Assembly: GCA_000149225.2 (NCBI GenBank)
Contig: CM000693.1
Span: forward strand, 806,001-870,000
DNA from: Lachancea kluyveri NRRL Y-12651
Lineage: Eukaryota > Ascomycota > Saccharomycetes > Saccharomycetales > Saccharomycetaceae
DNA: 64,000 bases
Reading direction: 5' to 3'
The notes under the pieces: model-generated
What the model was told of the DNA's origin: nothing
Seen by the model: the letters and a program-made list of their open reading frames with translations, nothing else
The model's database searches: none
Shown: positions 18,875-27,677 of the stretch, piece after piece
How positions within the stretch are numbered: position 1 is the first letter of the stretch
Layout: each line of letters starts with the position of its first letter
Translations under genes and position numbers: made by a program

Positions 18875-19496
18875 ATGACGACCCAGATCTACTTCAGCAA
18901 GTTTCTCGTGACTAGCCAAGTATTTTACGTAAGTACTGTCCATTTCCCGTTCGAGCCTCTCTGTTAATCCCCCAACTAATACAAATTAGAAATCTAGATA
19001 CACGTTTGCACTAGTAAACCTGAAACCGTTGGTCCCAGGTCATGTGCTGATCGTCCCACTCAGAACATCTGTGGTGCATCTAGCCGATCTTACTCCAGAA
19101 GAATCTTCGGATTATTTCAGGACCTTACAAACTGTGCATCAGTTCATCAAACATGAGTTCAAAGCAGATTCTCTGAACATTGCAATCCAGGATGGCCCGG
19201 AGGCAGGCCAAACCGTTCCACACCTGCATACGCATGTAATTCCACGCTACCGTGTAAATAACATTGGCGACAAGATCTATGAGAAACTAGATGAATGGTC
19301 GTTTGAAGAGCAACTTGACGATTGGCAACAGAGACACAAGAAATACGTTAGTGTCGGAGGGCGCAACGGTAGAAAACAGCTTGGTAAACCCGACGTTGAG
19401 CGTGAACCACGTAGCAACGAAGAGATGTACCAAGAGGCCAAAGCACTCAGTGAGAAATTGAAGCTCTTCTTGCAAGAATACCCTCATTTAAAATAA
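18875..19496 (+). CDS. HNT2: HIT-family dinucleoside triphosphate hydrolase Hnt2 (one intron)
   Basis: Exon 1 is 18875-18928 (18 codons, MTTQIYFSKFLVTSQVFY) and exon 2 is 18990-19496, giving 186 residues. Joining in phase 0 restores the QVFY-KSRYTFALVNLKP sequence seen in S. cerevisiae Hnt2, whose gene also has an intron. The catalytic histidine triad H96-L-H98-T-H100 and the preceding DGPEAGQTVPH motif mark the Fhit branch, which cleaves Ap3A-type nucleotides to AMP and ADP. The product is shorter than S. cerevisiae Hnt2 (about 217 residues) in the C-terminal linker. It converges on FYV4 with an 84-bp gap. Confidence 0.92.
18929..18989 (+). other. HNT2: Spliceosomal intron of HNT2 (61 nt)
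   Basis: The 5' splice site is GTAAGT and the 3' end is AATTAG. The likely branch region is AACTAAT at 18974-18980, only about ten bases from the 3' splice site. It departs from the strict TACTAAC at the first and last positions. The exon join is supported by protein homology on both sides. Confidence 0.88.
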
Positions 19497-19519
19497 ACTA
19501 TATACAGACGTAGGTGTTG

Positions 19520-19552
19520 CAGATGTATGCATATACAGATGTATGCATACAG
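19520..19552. repeat. 16-bp tandem duplication with TATGCATA palindromes
   Basis: CAGATGTATGCATA occurs twice in tandem in the 84-bp gap between the convergent HNT2 and FYV4 genes. The motif is nearly the same on both strands, so both mRNAs could carry UGUAUGCAUA in their 3' UTRs, loosely like a Puf-protein site. Confidence 0.7.
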
Positions 19553-19580
19553 TTGTTTCTACACAATGATAAACAGAATT

Positions 19581-19988
19581 TCAAGCACTTCTCTGTTCTG
19601 CCCTCCACTTGGCAATAGTCTCCTTCCTCTTTCTTTCACCACCAAAGAATGATTTTTTTCCCTGTTTAAATTCTCTGATATCCTCACCCTTTCTCAACTT
19701 TTCCACTTGCATCAAGATGTATTTTCTCTGTTGTGGTGGCACTCCCTTTTCCTTTAGAATACGGGAATCCCATTCAAACAGGTTGTTCCAATTGTTTTCA
19801 TAAACATCTGCAAATTCATCACATTTTCTTCCAATCGCAGTGAGGAAGGCCTTAGGGTCTTGTATTTTTTGTGAGGGCTGAGGCAACTTCCTTAGCGGAG
19901 CCTTGGAGATACGCATTAGAGCAGTGGTGGTGGAAAAAAGACGTGTGCTTATCATGGTTTGAGCGATCCTATGCAGTAACTTTGACAT
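19581..19988 (-). CDS. FYV4: Mitochondrial small ribosomal subunit protein mS41 (Fyv4)
   Basis: The first ATG is at 19988, giving 135 residues; a second at 19955 ([13 protein letters not shown]) would give 124 and still leave a good mitochondrial presequence. The conserved core is [19 protein letters not shown] at residues ~60-80, then [17 protein letters not shown] and a [10 protein letters not shown] basic tail, matching the Fyv4/mS41 family (about 130 residues in S. cerevisiae). The protein sits on the mitoribosome small subunit. The gene diverges from MED6 across a 321-bp region with a striking CACGTG cluster. FYV4-MED6 adjacency is as on S. cerevisiae chromosome VIII. Confidence 0.88.
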   Translation of the reverse strand: MSKLLHRIAQTMISTRLFSTTTALMRISKAPLRKLPQPSQKIQDPKAFLTAIGRKCDEFADVYENNWNNLFEWDSRILKEKGVPPQQRKYILMQVEKLRKGEDIREFKQGKKSFFGGERKRKETIAKWRAEQRSA

Positions 19989-20309
19989 TAATGCAACTAT
20001 ATTTCCCAGAATATTACTATCCACACATCAATGCCCTCGAGAAAAGAGGCAAAGGGCATATTGGAAAACGGAAAAATTTTTAATCTTTTGGCACTGTGTA
20101 CGGATCACGTGAATAAGTCACCACGTGATTACGTGTCTGATCACGTGCGCATATCACGTGGACATATCAGATTGGTACTCCTCCCTCATTTTTCTTTTCT
20201 TTTTTTTTTTTCACCTTTTCGTACAACTGGCTATATTATGAGTTGAATAGGCAGATAATACAACGTATTGTAACTAATAAGTGTGAACCTACAAGTATTT
20301 ACTGTGAAG
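19989..20309. other. FYV4-MED6 divergent promoter
   Basis: The 321-bp region between the two divergent starts. It contains the CACGTG cluster at 20106-20160 and a T tract near 20200-20210. No gene is seen. Confidence 0.75.
20106..20160. promoter_or_regulatory. Cluster of four CACGTG (CDEI/Cbf1-type) sites
   Basis: Perfect CACGTG hexamers lie at 20106-20111, 20122-20127, 20142-20147 and 20155-20160, with a degenerate TACGTG at 20130-20135. Three are preceded by AT (ATCACGTG) and one is followed by AT (CACGTGAT), so all fit the Cbf1/CDEI consensus RTCACRTG on one strand or the other. They lie about 120-170 bp from the FYV4 start and 150-205 bp from the MED6 start. Confidence 0.85.
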
Positions 20310-21089
20310 ATGAGCTTACCGCCACTAGACGAGTTACAATGGAAGTCTCCAGAATGGATACAGTCCTTTGGTCTTAGGACCGATAACGTCTTGGAGTATT
20401 TTTCCCAGTCGCCCTTTTTCGATAAAACGTCAAATAATCAAGTTGTTAAAATGCAGCAACAGTTCTCGCAGATGCAACAGCAGACCAGTGGTCTCACAAA
20501 TATAACTACCGCTACTCCACACAGACAACATATTCTATCAACATATCCCATGCATGGGATACTGGAACAAGAACTATCCAAGTTAAAAGGCATTGAATAC
20601 GTTCTTGAGCACGTTAGAGAGCCAGATTTTTGGATAATACGAAAGAGAAACCGTACTTCTCCCAGCTCTGTAGAACCCCTGCAAGATTACTACATCATTG
20701 GTGCAAATGTCTACCAGTCGCCAACGGTTGCCAAAATCGTCCAAAGCAGACTGTTGTCCACCAATTTCCATCTGTCCAAGGCTTTGAAAAGTTTACAGCA
20801 GATGTGTGAGTTCCAACCCTCCCAGGGTGTGGCCTTTATCAACACTGTGCAAACGGCTAGTGTGAGTACGACTACGACTGGGAACAGTGTCGTGCCAACT
20901 AGTAGCTCTTCGTTGACGGTGGGAATTGCAACTGCCACCAGACCACCAGAAACCGGTGGGGAGAACGTTGCTTCAACTGCAGCGATGGATTCTTCTGGAA
21001 CAAACTCTGGATATTCCGACATAATCACCCAGGAAATGATGGACAAGCTAATGATTACAAGCATGAAGTCGAAGCCGGTATATATTTAG
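20310..21089 (+). CDS. MED6: Mediator subunit Med6
   Basis: The first ATG is at 20310, giving 259 residues. The N-terminal block PLDELQWKSPEWIQSFGLRTDNVLEYFSQSPF-type sequence (residues ~4-37) and the PDFWIIRKRNR and DYYIIGANVYQSPTV motifs (residues ~115-150) are the Med6 family signature. Med6 sits in the Mediator head and contacts the middle module; it is needed for activated transcription. The C-terminal ~90 residues are Ser/Thr-rich and disordered, ending with a short MITSMKSK segment. S. cerevisiae Med6 is about 295 residues, so the tail is shorter here. Confidence 0.93.
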   Translation: MSLPPLDELQWKSPEWIQSFGLRTDNVLEYFSQSPFFDKTSNNQVVKMQQQFSQMQQQTSGLTNITTATPHRQHILSTYPMHGILEQELSKLKGIEYVLEHVREPDFWIIRKRNRTSPSSVEPLQDYYIIGANVYQSPTVAKIVQSRLLSTNFHLSKALKSLQQMCEFQPSQGVAFINTVQTASVSTTTTGNSVVPTSSSSLTVGIATATRPPETGGENVASTAAMDSSGTNSGYSDIITQEMMDKLMITSMKSKPVYI

Positions 21090-21314
21090 CTTAGATATTA
21101 CAACCTGTGCATTCTGCTGAACATATGTAGCCCGGTTACTTGAACCCTTTCACGAGAAACCCTTTAGAATGGTACTTTTATATGGATAATAGATCCGTGA
21201 TCATCTGTATTCATGTCTTTTTTTACGAAACGCCAGTGGCAAAATAAGGATATAAACTCTGTTTTAAAACTTCAAAAGTTAAATCTACTCAACAGTCGAG
21301 AAAAAGAAGAAGAA

Positions 21315-21938
21315 ATGAATCCATTGTCTTATTTGTTATCCCTTGTCTTTGTCTTTTACACTTTCACACGAGTTGCTGCCAAAGGCGAGGACCCTCAAAT
21401 CACCAAAAAGGTCTACTTTGACATTCAACATGGTGAAAAAGAAGTTGGTCGTATTGTGATTGGCCTTTACGGCAACGTTGTCCCTAAGACTGTCGAAAAC
21501 TTTTACGAATTGTCCATCTCAGAGGATCCAAACATGGGTTACATCGACTCCGTCTTTCACAGAGTCATCCCACAATTCATGATTCAAGGCGGTGACTTCA
21601 CACACGGCTCAGGGATTGGTGGCAAATCCATCTACGGTGCCACTTTTGAGGATGAAGACTTTTCTATCAAGCATGATAAACCTGGTAGATTGTCTATGGC
21701 CAACAGAGGTCGCGATACTAACGGCTCTCAATTCTTCATCACCACTGTGGCTACCCCTTGGCTGGACGGCAAACATGTCGTGTTCGGTGAAGTTGTCGAG
21801 GGTATGGACGTGGTCAGCTATATCGAAAGTGTTCCTAGAGATAGAAGAGATAGACCAAAGGAGGACGTCAGAATCAAGGATTGCGGTGAATTGGAAACCG
21901 TCCCACCTGCTGAATTGGAAGGGCATGACGAATTGTGA
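21315..21938 (+). CDS. CPR5: ER-lumenal cyclophilin (peptidyl-prolyl isomerase) with HDEL
   Basis: The ATG at 21315 starts a clear signal peptide (residues ~1-23, [15 protein letters not shown]). The cyclophilin domain follows, with [15 protein letters not shown] (active-site Arg and Phe/Met), SQFFITT and [10 protein letters not shown] motifs. The 207-residue protein ends in HDEL, the yeast ER-retention signal, so it should speed proline isomerisation of folding proteins in the ER lumen. S. cerevisiae has two duplicates here, CPR5 (with HDEL) and CPR2; this single gene resembles CPR5. The open frame extends upstream without an ATG. Confidence 0.92.
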   Translation: MNPLSYLLSLVFVFYTFTRVAAKGEDPQITKKVYFDIQHGEKEVGRIVIGLYGNVVPKTVENFYELSISEDPNMGYIDSVFHRVIPQFMIQGGDFTHGSGIGGKSIYGATFEDEDFSIKHDKPGRLSMANRGRDTNGSQFFITTVATPWLDGKHVVFGEVVEGMDVVSYIESVPRDRRDRPKEDVRIKDCGELETVPPAELEGHDEL

Positions 21939-22595
21939 TCGATTTTCCACGAAATACTTACTCTTTATATCATTTGGAACTAAATATTTCTAAGACCATG
22001 GTACTCCATGTGTATGTATCGGTTCTCCCCCAGTAACCAATGCCTTCAATCGACGTGGTGACACTCACACGCACCCTCCTTTACTACCCACCGAATATCT
22101 TTAACATCCGCAAACATAGAAGAACGCAGAGAAGTCGGAGAAAATTGGGCTTCGTAGTACACATACACAGAAACTTATTCTTATCAATATATGCCCCTGC
22201 TCGCTGTCTGGTTCCAAGCTCGTATGCTAGAAGGGAATAGCTCCTGGTCGTTTATTGAGAAACTACCAAGCTTTATGACGACGATACATTAGGAGAGACG
22301 CTTCCACGTGATTATGATCATCATTAACGATGGATAGAAAGACCACAACTTAGAGTAAAAAATTTTCACCAAATAAACATCTAGCCCCCTATTCGATCAC
22401 AGAAGATTAAAGAGAGAAAGAGAGACTTGCTCCAAAAGATTAGAACTTAACCGTGTCCGTCATTGAACTCGCTGTGTTCTACTTTTTACTGTGTTTTTTA
22501 TTTGTCGCTCTTAACAATTTCTGTCCGCTCGCGAGATCCGACACGCGTTACGTTAGATATACTGCACACGAGATAAAACCTTAATATTTACAAGA
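21939..22595. other. CPR5-RSC3 intergenic region
   Basis: The 657-bp promoter and leader of the zinc-cluster gene. It holds one CACGTG at 22305-22310, a GA-rich run near 22408-22425, and two CGCG-containing sites (TCGCGAG at 22529-22535, ACGCGT at 22543-22548) close to the start. No gene is seen. Confidence 0.65.
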
Positions 22596-24929
22596 ATGGC
22601 AGTCGATATTCGGGGTAGGAAAATGAAAAAGCCTCCTGCATGTGTGCAATGTCGTAAGAGGAAAATCGGTTGTGATAGAGCCAAACCCATTTGTGGTAAC
22701 TGTTTGCGTAATGGTAAAAATGATTGTTTTTATCCAGATGTTCCAGGTGTCTACGTGCAAAGTAGCAGTGCCACCAATTCTGCTGCAAGCCAGTCTTTGC
22801 TGCATAGTAACCCTGAGCTAGCCAATTTAGAGCAAATTAGAGAATATAACACTCGGTTGCAGCTCATGAATGCTGCCCAGAGAGCAACGCCTACACCCAT
22901 TGAACAACCGCAGTTTATCCCTCGGGTCAGTGCTCCACCAACTAGTATGGAGTCCCAACAGGAACATTCCTTGAACTACGTTCAGGGACCAGCCATATTT
23001 GATGTTGTCCAAGTTCCCTATACTCAAGAAGAAGTTTTGTTGAAAGAAGTCGATTTTTTGAAGAGTAGGCTATGGGAATTACGTCAGCTAACTGGTAGAC
23101 CGCTAAATCTTGATTTCAACAAAGAGTGCGAAGATGGGAAGGAGAACGAGTATAAAAACTCGACTAACAAAAAACAAAAGCTGCACAACCATGAGGCGCA
23201 TTCTTCAATTAATGCAGTAAACGAATTTCACGATATTGATCCGGCGTTTTTGGATGGTAAAACGGTTTTTAACGTTTTTTCCAAAAAATCTAAATTTTTA
23301 TCCCTTTCAGCAACAAATTTGTACGATACTCCTAATTCAGTCTTTGACATCCGTCACTTGACTGTTCGTGATGACTTTTTATGCGTCTTCCACAACAAAC
23401 TATACGATGTGATGTCCAACAGTTTCCCTGAAAAACTGGTACAATCCCAGTCCGCTGCGTCATCCCCATCAGATGCTTCGGATTTTTTGCTGAAATTTCC
23501 ATCAAAATCTCTAGTAACTACTATCATAACCAAATTCGCGCAGCAGGTGGATGTTACTTCTTTGATTCCAATTTTGAGCGTTGCAAAGTCGTTGCACGAT
23601 ATCGAGACGCTGCTGCCTAACCAAGACAGCATTTTGGCTCCGTCCAACGTATCTACTGATCAGTTCTTGGCTCTAGGTAATATTTCCATATGTTTGTTGC
23701 TGGCATATCACTCTCTAGCTTCTAGTGTTTTAATCCCACTCAAAAACGATGATTTGGACCGGTTTAATACTCTAGGCGAATGGGTTGTTCCTCTGGAGAA
23801 TAACGTTCGTCTGATCAAGCGTACTTTTGACAGTATGAGGCAATGCTCTCATCCGATCAAAATCAAAATTGTCAAGTATTTGTCTCTGCTAAAATTGTAC
23901 GAGTCCCTCAGTAGCACTGCGATGGCTGTCAATTCCGATGACGATGTACAATTAGCAATCCAGTTGGGCTTGGATAATGAGAGTACGGATCAAAACTTAA
24001 TCATGCTATGGAATTCAATCTATAAAAACTACTGTTGGAGGCATGCTTTCCGGGGCGAAATACCACTGCTCATTTCACTTCAAAATGTCCAATCCACACC
24101 AGTGATCGATCCAATTCTAGTGAACAACATAGAGCTGTTAAAGTTTCAAATTGGAATGTTGAAATACCTCCATTCCAAAGAACAGACTCTTTCATTAAAC
24201 AAAATCTTAGGGCTTCAAGATGAGTTTAGAAGCAAACTGAATCTGGCTTCCCAAAAATGTTTTAGTGCATCATTGACCCTGAATAACGTTGTCGATACGT
24301 TAATCTACCGCAACGCGCAACTTTTTACAGATTTTTATCTACTGTTGCATTATGAAACTACAAAGGACAAGGAAAAATTTGCCGAAAAGTATGGAGGCTT
24401 TTTACAATTCTTTCAAGAAACTGTTTTTTACATCTTTTCTGGTTTGGCAAATATTAGATTTGCTGGTTATGAGTTCTTGTTTGTGAATTATTCCTTTACG
24501 GTTCTGTACAACTTGTGTTTCATGATCTTTTCTCTTCACCAGAGAAGCCACAACTGTACTCAATATGAGATGGAACAACAGCAAGAAGTCCTGATGTTGC
24601 TGTTAAGAAAAATTTCCATGTTGTTAACAGATTATAGTAAGAATTGCAGACGTGTCAATCCTATTGTTCATAAGATTGAGCATGTCATTGCCGCAATGTT
24701 AGAAACTGCGAAAAATCAGACAGGTGCTAAACAATATTTGCTATACAATGGGTTTCAAGAAATGGACACTTCCTTGGTTCAAAAAAATGTGGCTAAATTG
24801 CGTACGATTTCTGAGTCATTGATCAAGACAGATTTTTACAAACAAAGAGAACCATTTGTGGCTAAGTCTCCCACGACATGTGGCATAACCTCGCAAAACT
24901 TCCAAGACATTTATGAAGCATTTTATTGA
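22596..24929 (+). CDS. RSC3: RSC chromatin-remodelling zinc-cluster subunit (Rsc3/Rsc30 type)
   Basis: The 777-residue protein has an N-terminal Zn2Cys6 cluster with cysteines at 16, 19, 26, 33, 36 and 44, then a linker and a long helical fungal transcription-factor region. Rsc3 and Rsc30 bind CGCG-type promoter sites and target the RSC remodeller, which keeps promoters nucleosome-free. S. cerevisiae keeps both duplicates (RSC3 on IV, RSC30 on VIII); here there is one. The length is nearer to Rsc3/Rsc30 (about 885) than to short zinc-cluster proteins. CGCG sites within about 70 bp of its own start hint at self-control. Confidence 0.88.
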   Translation: MAVDIRGRKMKKPPACVQCRKRKIGCDRAKPICGNCLRNGKNDCFYPDVPGVYVQSSSATNSAASQSLLHSNPELANLEQIREYNTRLQLMNAAQRATPTPIEQPQFIPRVSAPPTSMESQQEHSLNYVQGPAIFDVVQVPYTQEEVLLKEVDFLKSRLWELRQLTGRPLNLDFNKECEDGKENEYKNSTNKKQKLHNHEAHSSINAVNEFHDIDPAFLDGKTVFNVFSKKSKFLSLSATNLYDTPNSVFDIRHLTVRDDFLCVFHNKLYDVMSNSFPEKLVQSQSAASSPSDASDFLLKFPSKSLVTTIITKFAQQVDVTSLIPILSVAKSLHDIETLLPNQDSILAPSNVSTDQFLALGNISICLLLAYHSLASSVLIPLKNDDLDRFNTLGEWVVPLENNVRLIKRTFDSMRQCSHPIKIKIVKYLSLLKLYESLSSTAMAVNSDDDVQLAIQLGLDNESTDQNLIMLWNSIYKNYCWRHAFRGEIPLLISLQNVQSTPVIDPILVNNIELLKFQIGMLKYLHSKEQTLSLNKILGLQDEFRSKLNLASQKCFSASLTLNNVVDTLIYRNAQLFTDFYLLLHYETTKDKEKFAEKYGGFLQFFQETVFYIFSGLANIRFAGYEFLFVNYSFTVLYNLCFMIFSLHQRSHNCTQYEMEQQQEVLMLLLRKISMLLTDYSKNCRRVNPIVHKIEHVIAAMLETAKNQTGAKQYLLYNGFQEMDTSLVQKNVAKLRTISESLIKTDFYKQREPFVAKSPTTCGITSQNFQDIYEAFY

Positions 24930-25132
24930 GTAACAATTGTATATGTAGTTCATGTATTATTTTCTAATTTTTTTTCTTTTCTATTGACGTTTTTCAACAG
25001 GAGGAAAAGGTCGACATCCAATCAAAGCAAGGCGAAATTTTTCAGAAAGATGAAAAGCTTGAAACTAAGCTTACGAAACGTTTGCAAGGGAGGAATACTT
25101 GTCATTTAGAATAACGATCCATCTTAGGCATA

Positions 25133-25957
25133 ATGAGTGCAAGGTTTACAAAAATAACGATTGCCAAAAGGTTCCTATCCCTTCAGGAATCTACCGTAAA
25201 CCCTTCTAGAAAGGTTTCTGACATAGCCTTGACCAAAAAGGGTACTGCCAGTGGGCCATTCGTCGAATTACCAGAGTTTGAGCCTTTACAAGACTCGATA
25301 TTGGTGAAACTGCCAGCCTCCTGCGTATTATATTCTAAATTGGATAAGATAAGTGTGGTAAACGTGGAATCCAATGCTACATCTAAACCCTTTTTATCAA
25401 TAGAGAATGAAGAAAATCAAGTCTTTTCTAAACTGGTTACTGCTGACCGCAGTGTCAACGCAATGTTAGTTTCTGGATCGCCAATGTCAAACGTTACAGT
25501 GCTACAAGTAGATAACTATAAAGAAGGATGGATTTTGACTAACCCAGAACAGAATGTGCTTTGTTACTCTGGAGATCTAACGCTTGATAAAGGTCATTTG
25601 AAAGGTAGTGGTGTAGCCGCAATCAATGGTGATGGTCCTGTCTATTGGATGAAATTAGATTCTAAGGATGATGTTTTGATAAACCCTGATTCGATTATAG
25701 GATACCAGAGTAGCGTGTCGCTAAGTCCAACCAAGACGAGATCGACATTCGTGATTCCTCCAAAGATTAAGCAGTGGTTTGAAAAGTACTTGGATGGATA
25801 CTATGACAAACTCTTACTGAACTGGGGCAAACTGTTCAACAGTGATAAAGTTTACTGTAGGATACAAGGGCCAGGTAATGTACTTCTGCAAGCAAATTTT
25901 GCACCAGGGTCTAAGATTCTTTCAGATAATGAACTTTTACAAGCATTCAAGGGGTGA
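25133..25957 (+). CDS. AIM24-family protein, probably mitochondrial
   Basis: The 274-residue protein has a basic, Ser-rich N-terminus without acidic residues (MSARFTKITIAKRFLSLQES), a likely mitochondrial presequence. The rest resembles the AIM24/TRAP-like beta-fold: VARSVNAMLVSGSP-like, GNVLCYSG-like and a C-terminal RIQGPGNVLLQ strand that parallels KIKGPRTILIQ of S. cerevisiae Aim24. Aim24 is an inner-membrane protein that affects MICOS and respiratory complexes. S. cerevisiae AIM24 lies on chromosome X, and neither S. cerevisiae segment has a gene here between RSC3/30 and GPI11, so this may be a second family member lost in S. cerevisiae. The gene converges on GPI11 with a 34-bp gap. Confidence 0.55.
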   Translation: MSARFTKITIAKRFLSLQESTVNPSRKVSDIALTKKGTASGPFVELPEFEPLQDSILVKLPASCVLYSKLDKISVVNVESNATSKPFLSIENEENQVFSKLVTADRSVNAMLVSGSPMSNVTVLQVDNYKEGWILTNPEQNVLCYSGDLTLDKGHLKGSGVAAINGDGPVYWMKLDSKDDVLINPDSIIGYQSSVSLSPTKTRSTFVIPPKIKQWFEKYLDGYYDKLLLNWGKLFNSDKVYCRIQGPGNVLLQANFAPGSKILSDNELLQAFKG

Positions 25958-25991
25958 ATTATATATTCTTTTACATATTCTATTATAAAGT

Positions 25992-26717
25992 TCAGAAAAA
26001 CGAGCCTAAGGAATAGCCAGTAAATGCACCCAAGTATGCTCCGATGACGATTGGGATGGGCCAGTTTTGCCAGTCCCTATCCCAATCTAATGGAATGACA
26101 ATACAACTGATCCAACAACCGATTACAATGCTAATAAAGTATTTCTTGAACACACCAACTTTGAAATCACAATTGAAAACAGAGTAGACTGCAGGAAATG
26201 AGAGGAAGCAACAATGCAAAGCCAACAACCATGTTTCCTTTAATAGTTCTGTAAAGAATGCGCCAAATAAGACTATTATTACCATCGCAGGTACGCTTAA
26301 TAATAAACAAGCACCCAGGGAGACAAACAGCAGCCCCAGGTTGGTCTTTAGGATTTTGTTGCCATAAACGGTGCTCTTGTTAAATTGGAAAACCAAGTAC
26401 AGTATTTGCGGTGGAATCGAGTACCATAACAGGGATACTACATCATAGTTGTCGGATATCTTGATGAAGTAGTACAATAATGGGAGTAAGTGGAAAGGTA
26501 TAGTAAGATACGTACGCCTCACATAAACAGGTGGGTTGTCATGATCAATACGCTTCTTCTTATGGTTCAATTGGCGTGCACGATTTAAACTCTCGTCATC
26601 TGAAAAGGATACTGTCTTTTTTGGAGTAACCCTTTTCTTTACAGGCATCACTCTTTGATTATTATCTCTTGGTTGGTTGTTTATGAGAATTTGATGATGC
26701 CATTCGTGTTTTTCCAT
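25992..26717 (-). CDS. GPI11: GPI-anchor ethanolamine-phosphate transferase subunit Gpi11 (PIG-F)
   Basis: The 241-residue protein has a hydrophilic N-terminus (~1-65, with RQLNHKKKRID) and about six membrane segments. It ends with the PIG-F signature: PLDWDRDWQNWPIPIVIGAY followed by LGAFTGYSLGSFF. Gpi11 partners Gpi7 and Gpi13 to add phosphoethanolamine to GPI precursors in the ER. S. cerevisiae Gpi11 is about 219 residues, so the N-terminus is slightly longer here. The GPI11-CFT1 order, both on the minus strand, is kept. Confidence 0.93.
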   Translation of the reverse strand: MEKHEWHHQILINNQPRDNNQRVMPVKKRVTPKKTVSFSDDESLNRARQLNHKKKRIDHDNPPVYVRRTYLTIPFHLLPLLYYFIKISDNYDVVSLLWYSIPPQILYLVFQFNKSTVYGNKILKTNLGLLFVSLGACLLLSVPAMVIIVLFGAFFTELLKETWLLALHCCFLSFPAVYSVFNCDFKVGVFKKYFISIVIGCWISCIVIPLDWDRDWQNWPIPIVIGAYLGAFTGYSLGSFF

Positions 26718-27677
26718 CGAAGTTTTTGTCGGACGGCGTCCGCAGCAACCTCAAAGAATACAACTTGGCCACGCTGTGAATTTTTATTTCCTTAATCTAT
26801 GAGACTGCTTCATATATAATGTTTGAAGTATCTAGATTTGTTACAGAGCTTTTATTTTTTTTTTTAATCTTGTTTCTTCATAGAGACAACAACCCTACTG
26901 GTGTAGAATATTTACTCTAAGTAAAGCAGAAATAAATACCTTAAATGTGACGTGCTTTCAGGATAATGACCAACATGCTGCTTAAAATTTTTTATCGACT
27001 GGAACAATTGATAAGCTTCTTGAGCAGTCTCTTTGTATGGAGTATCGTTTCTAAGTTTGCTCTTCTTCAGTGTACTGTCGTTCTATTTATGCAAGTACCT
27101 TGATTTGAATGATGTACGACGTGGCAGCACTACATACTGTTGAGGACGACAGGCGGTTTCGTGTTAAGAGGAATACTTTTCCTAAGGTAGAAGTCACTCG
27201 CACTATTTTCTGCGAGAACTTGTATGACAGGATAAAACACCTTTCAAGCATTTGAAGTGGCTATAAATCGATATTCTAACAGCGATTTAGATCTTTAGAT
27301 AACTATATCCAATATAGTTTCAATATTTGTAGTGGTTAATAAAAAAACTGTTAAAAGATTTACCCAAGCATAGGTACTTACAACTGAGGTACCAAGTACG
27401 GCAAAGTGGTAAACTCAATAGATATAGTAGGTTATAATTGTGTACACAGGATATGTTCTTTAATCAAAGTATAAGTCACCAGAGTTTGGCACTATTCTAT
27501 AATGAAATGGTCGCTGGAATAGTATAAGTATACATAAATATTATGGAGCCCCAATATCGCGTCACTGAACGACACGTTCTTATATCAGTACTGAATTTTT
27601 ATATCCAGATATATGTTACGTGTTTTTGGTTAATTACTAGGAGCTTCTAAGAGCTTCCTGGGCTATTGGCATTTATT
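26718..27677. other. Long GPI11-CFT1 intergenic region
   Basis: At 960 bp this is one of the longest gaps. It contains the GPI11 promoter at its left and the CFT1 3' flank at its right. A possible small split reading frame on the minus strand (27251-26912) is described separately. Several TA-rich stretches (27290-27600) look non-coding. Confidence 0.6.
26912..27251 (-). other. Possible small two-exon gene or gene relic
   Basis: On the minus strand an ATG at 27251 opens 38 codons up to 27138, where GTATGT, the canonical yeast 5' splice site, begins. If a 55-nt intron (27137-27083, ending AATAG) is removed in phase 0, the frame continues 56 codons to a TAA at 26912, for 94 residues. The second part (with KETAQEAYQLFQSIKNF) has an amino-acid mix like real protein. 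Against this, no TACTAAC-like branch site is visible, the product matches nothing I know, and open stretches of 40-57 codons arise by chance. It could also be the decayed remains of a gene. Confidence 0.25.

Noticed and set aside
20100-20165. Centromere, because of the CDEI-type CACGTG sites
   Set aside because: There is no ~80-bp extremely AT-rich CDEII followed by a CDEIII-like CCGAA element, and multiple CDEI copies are not centromere-like.
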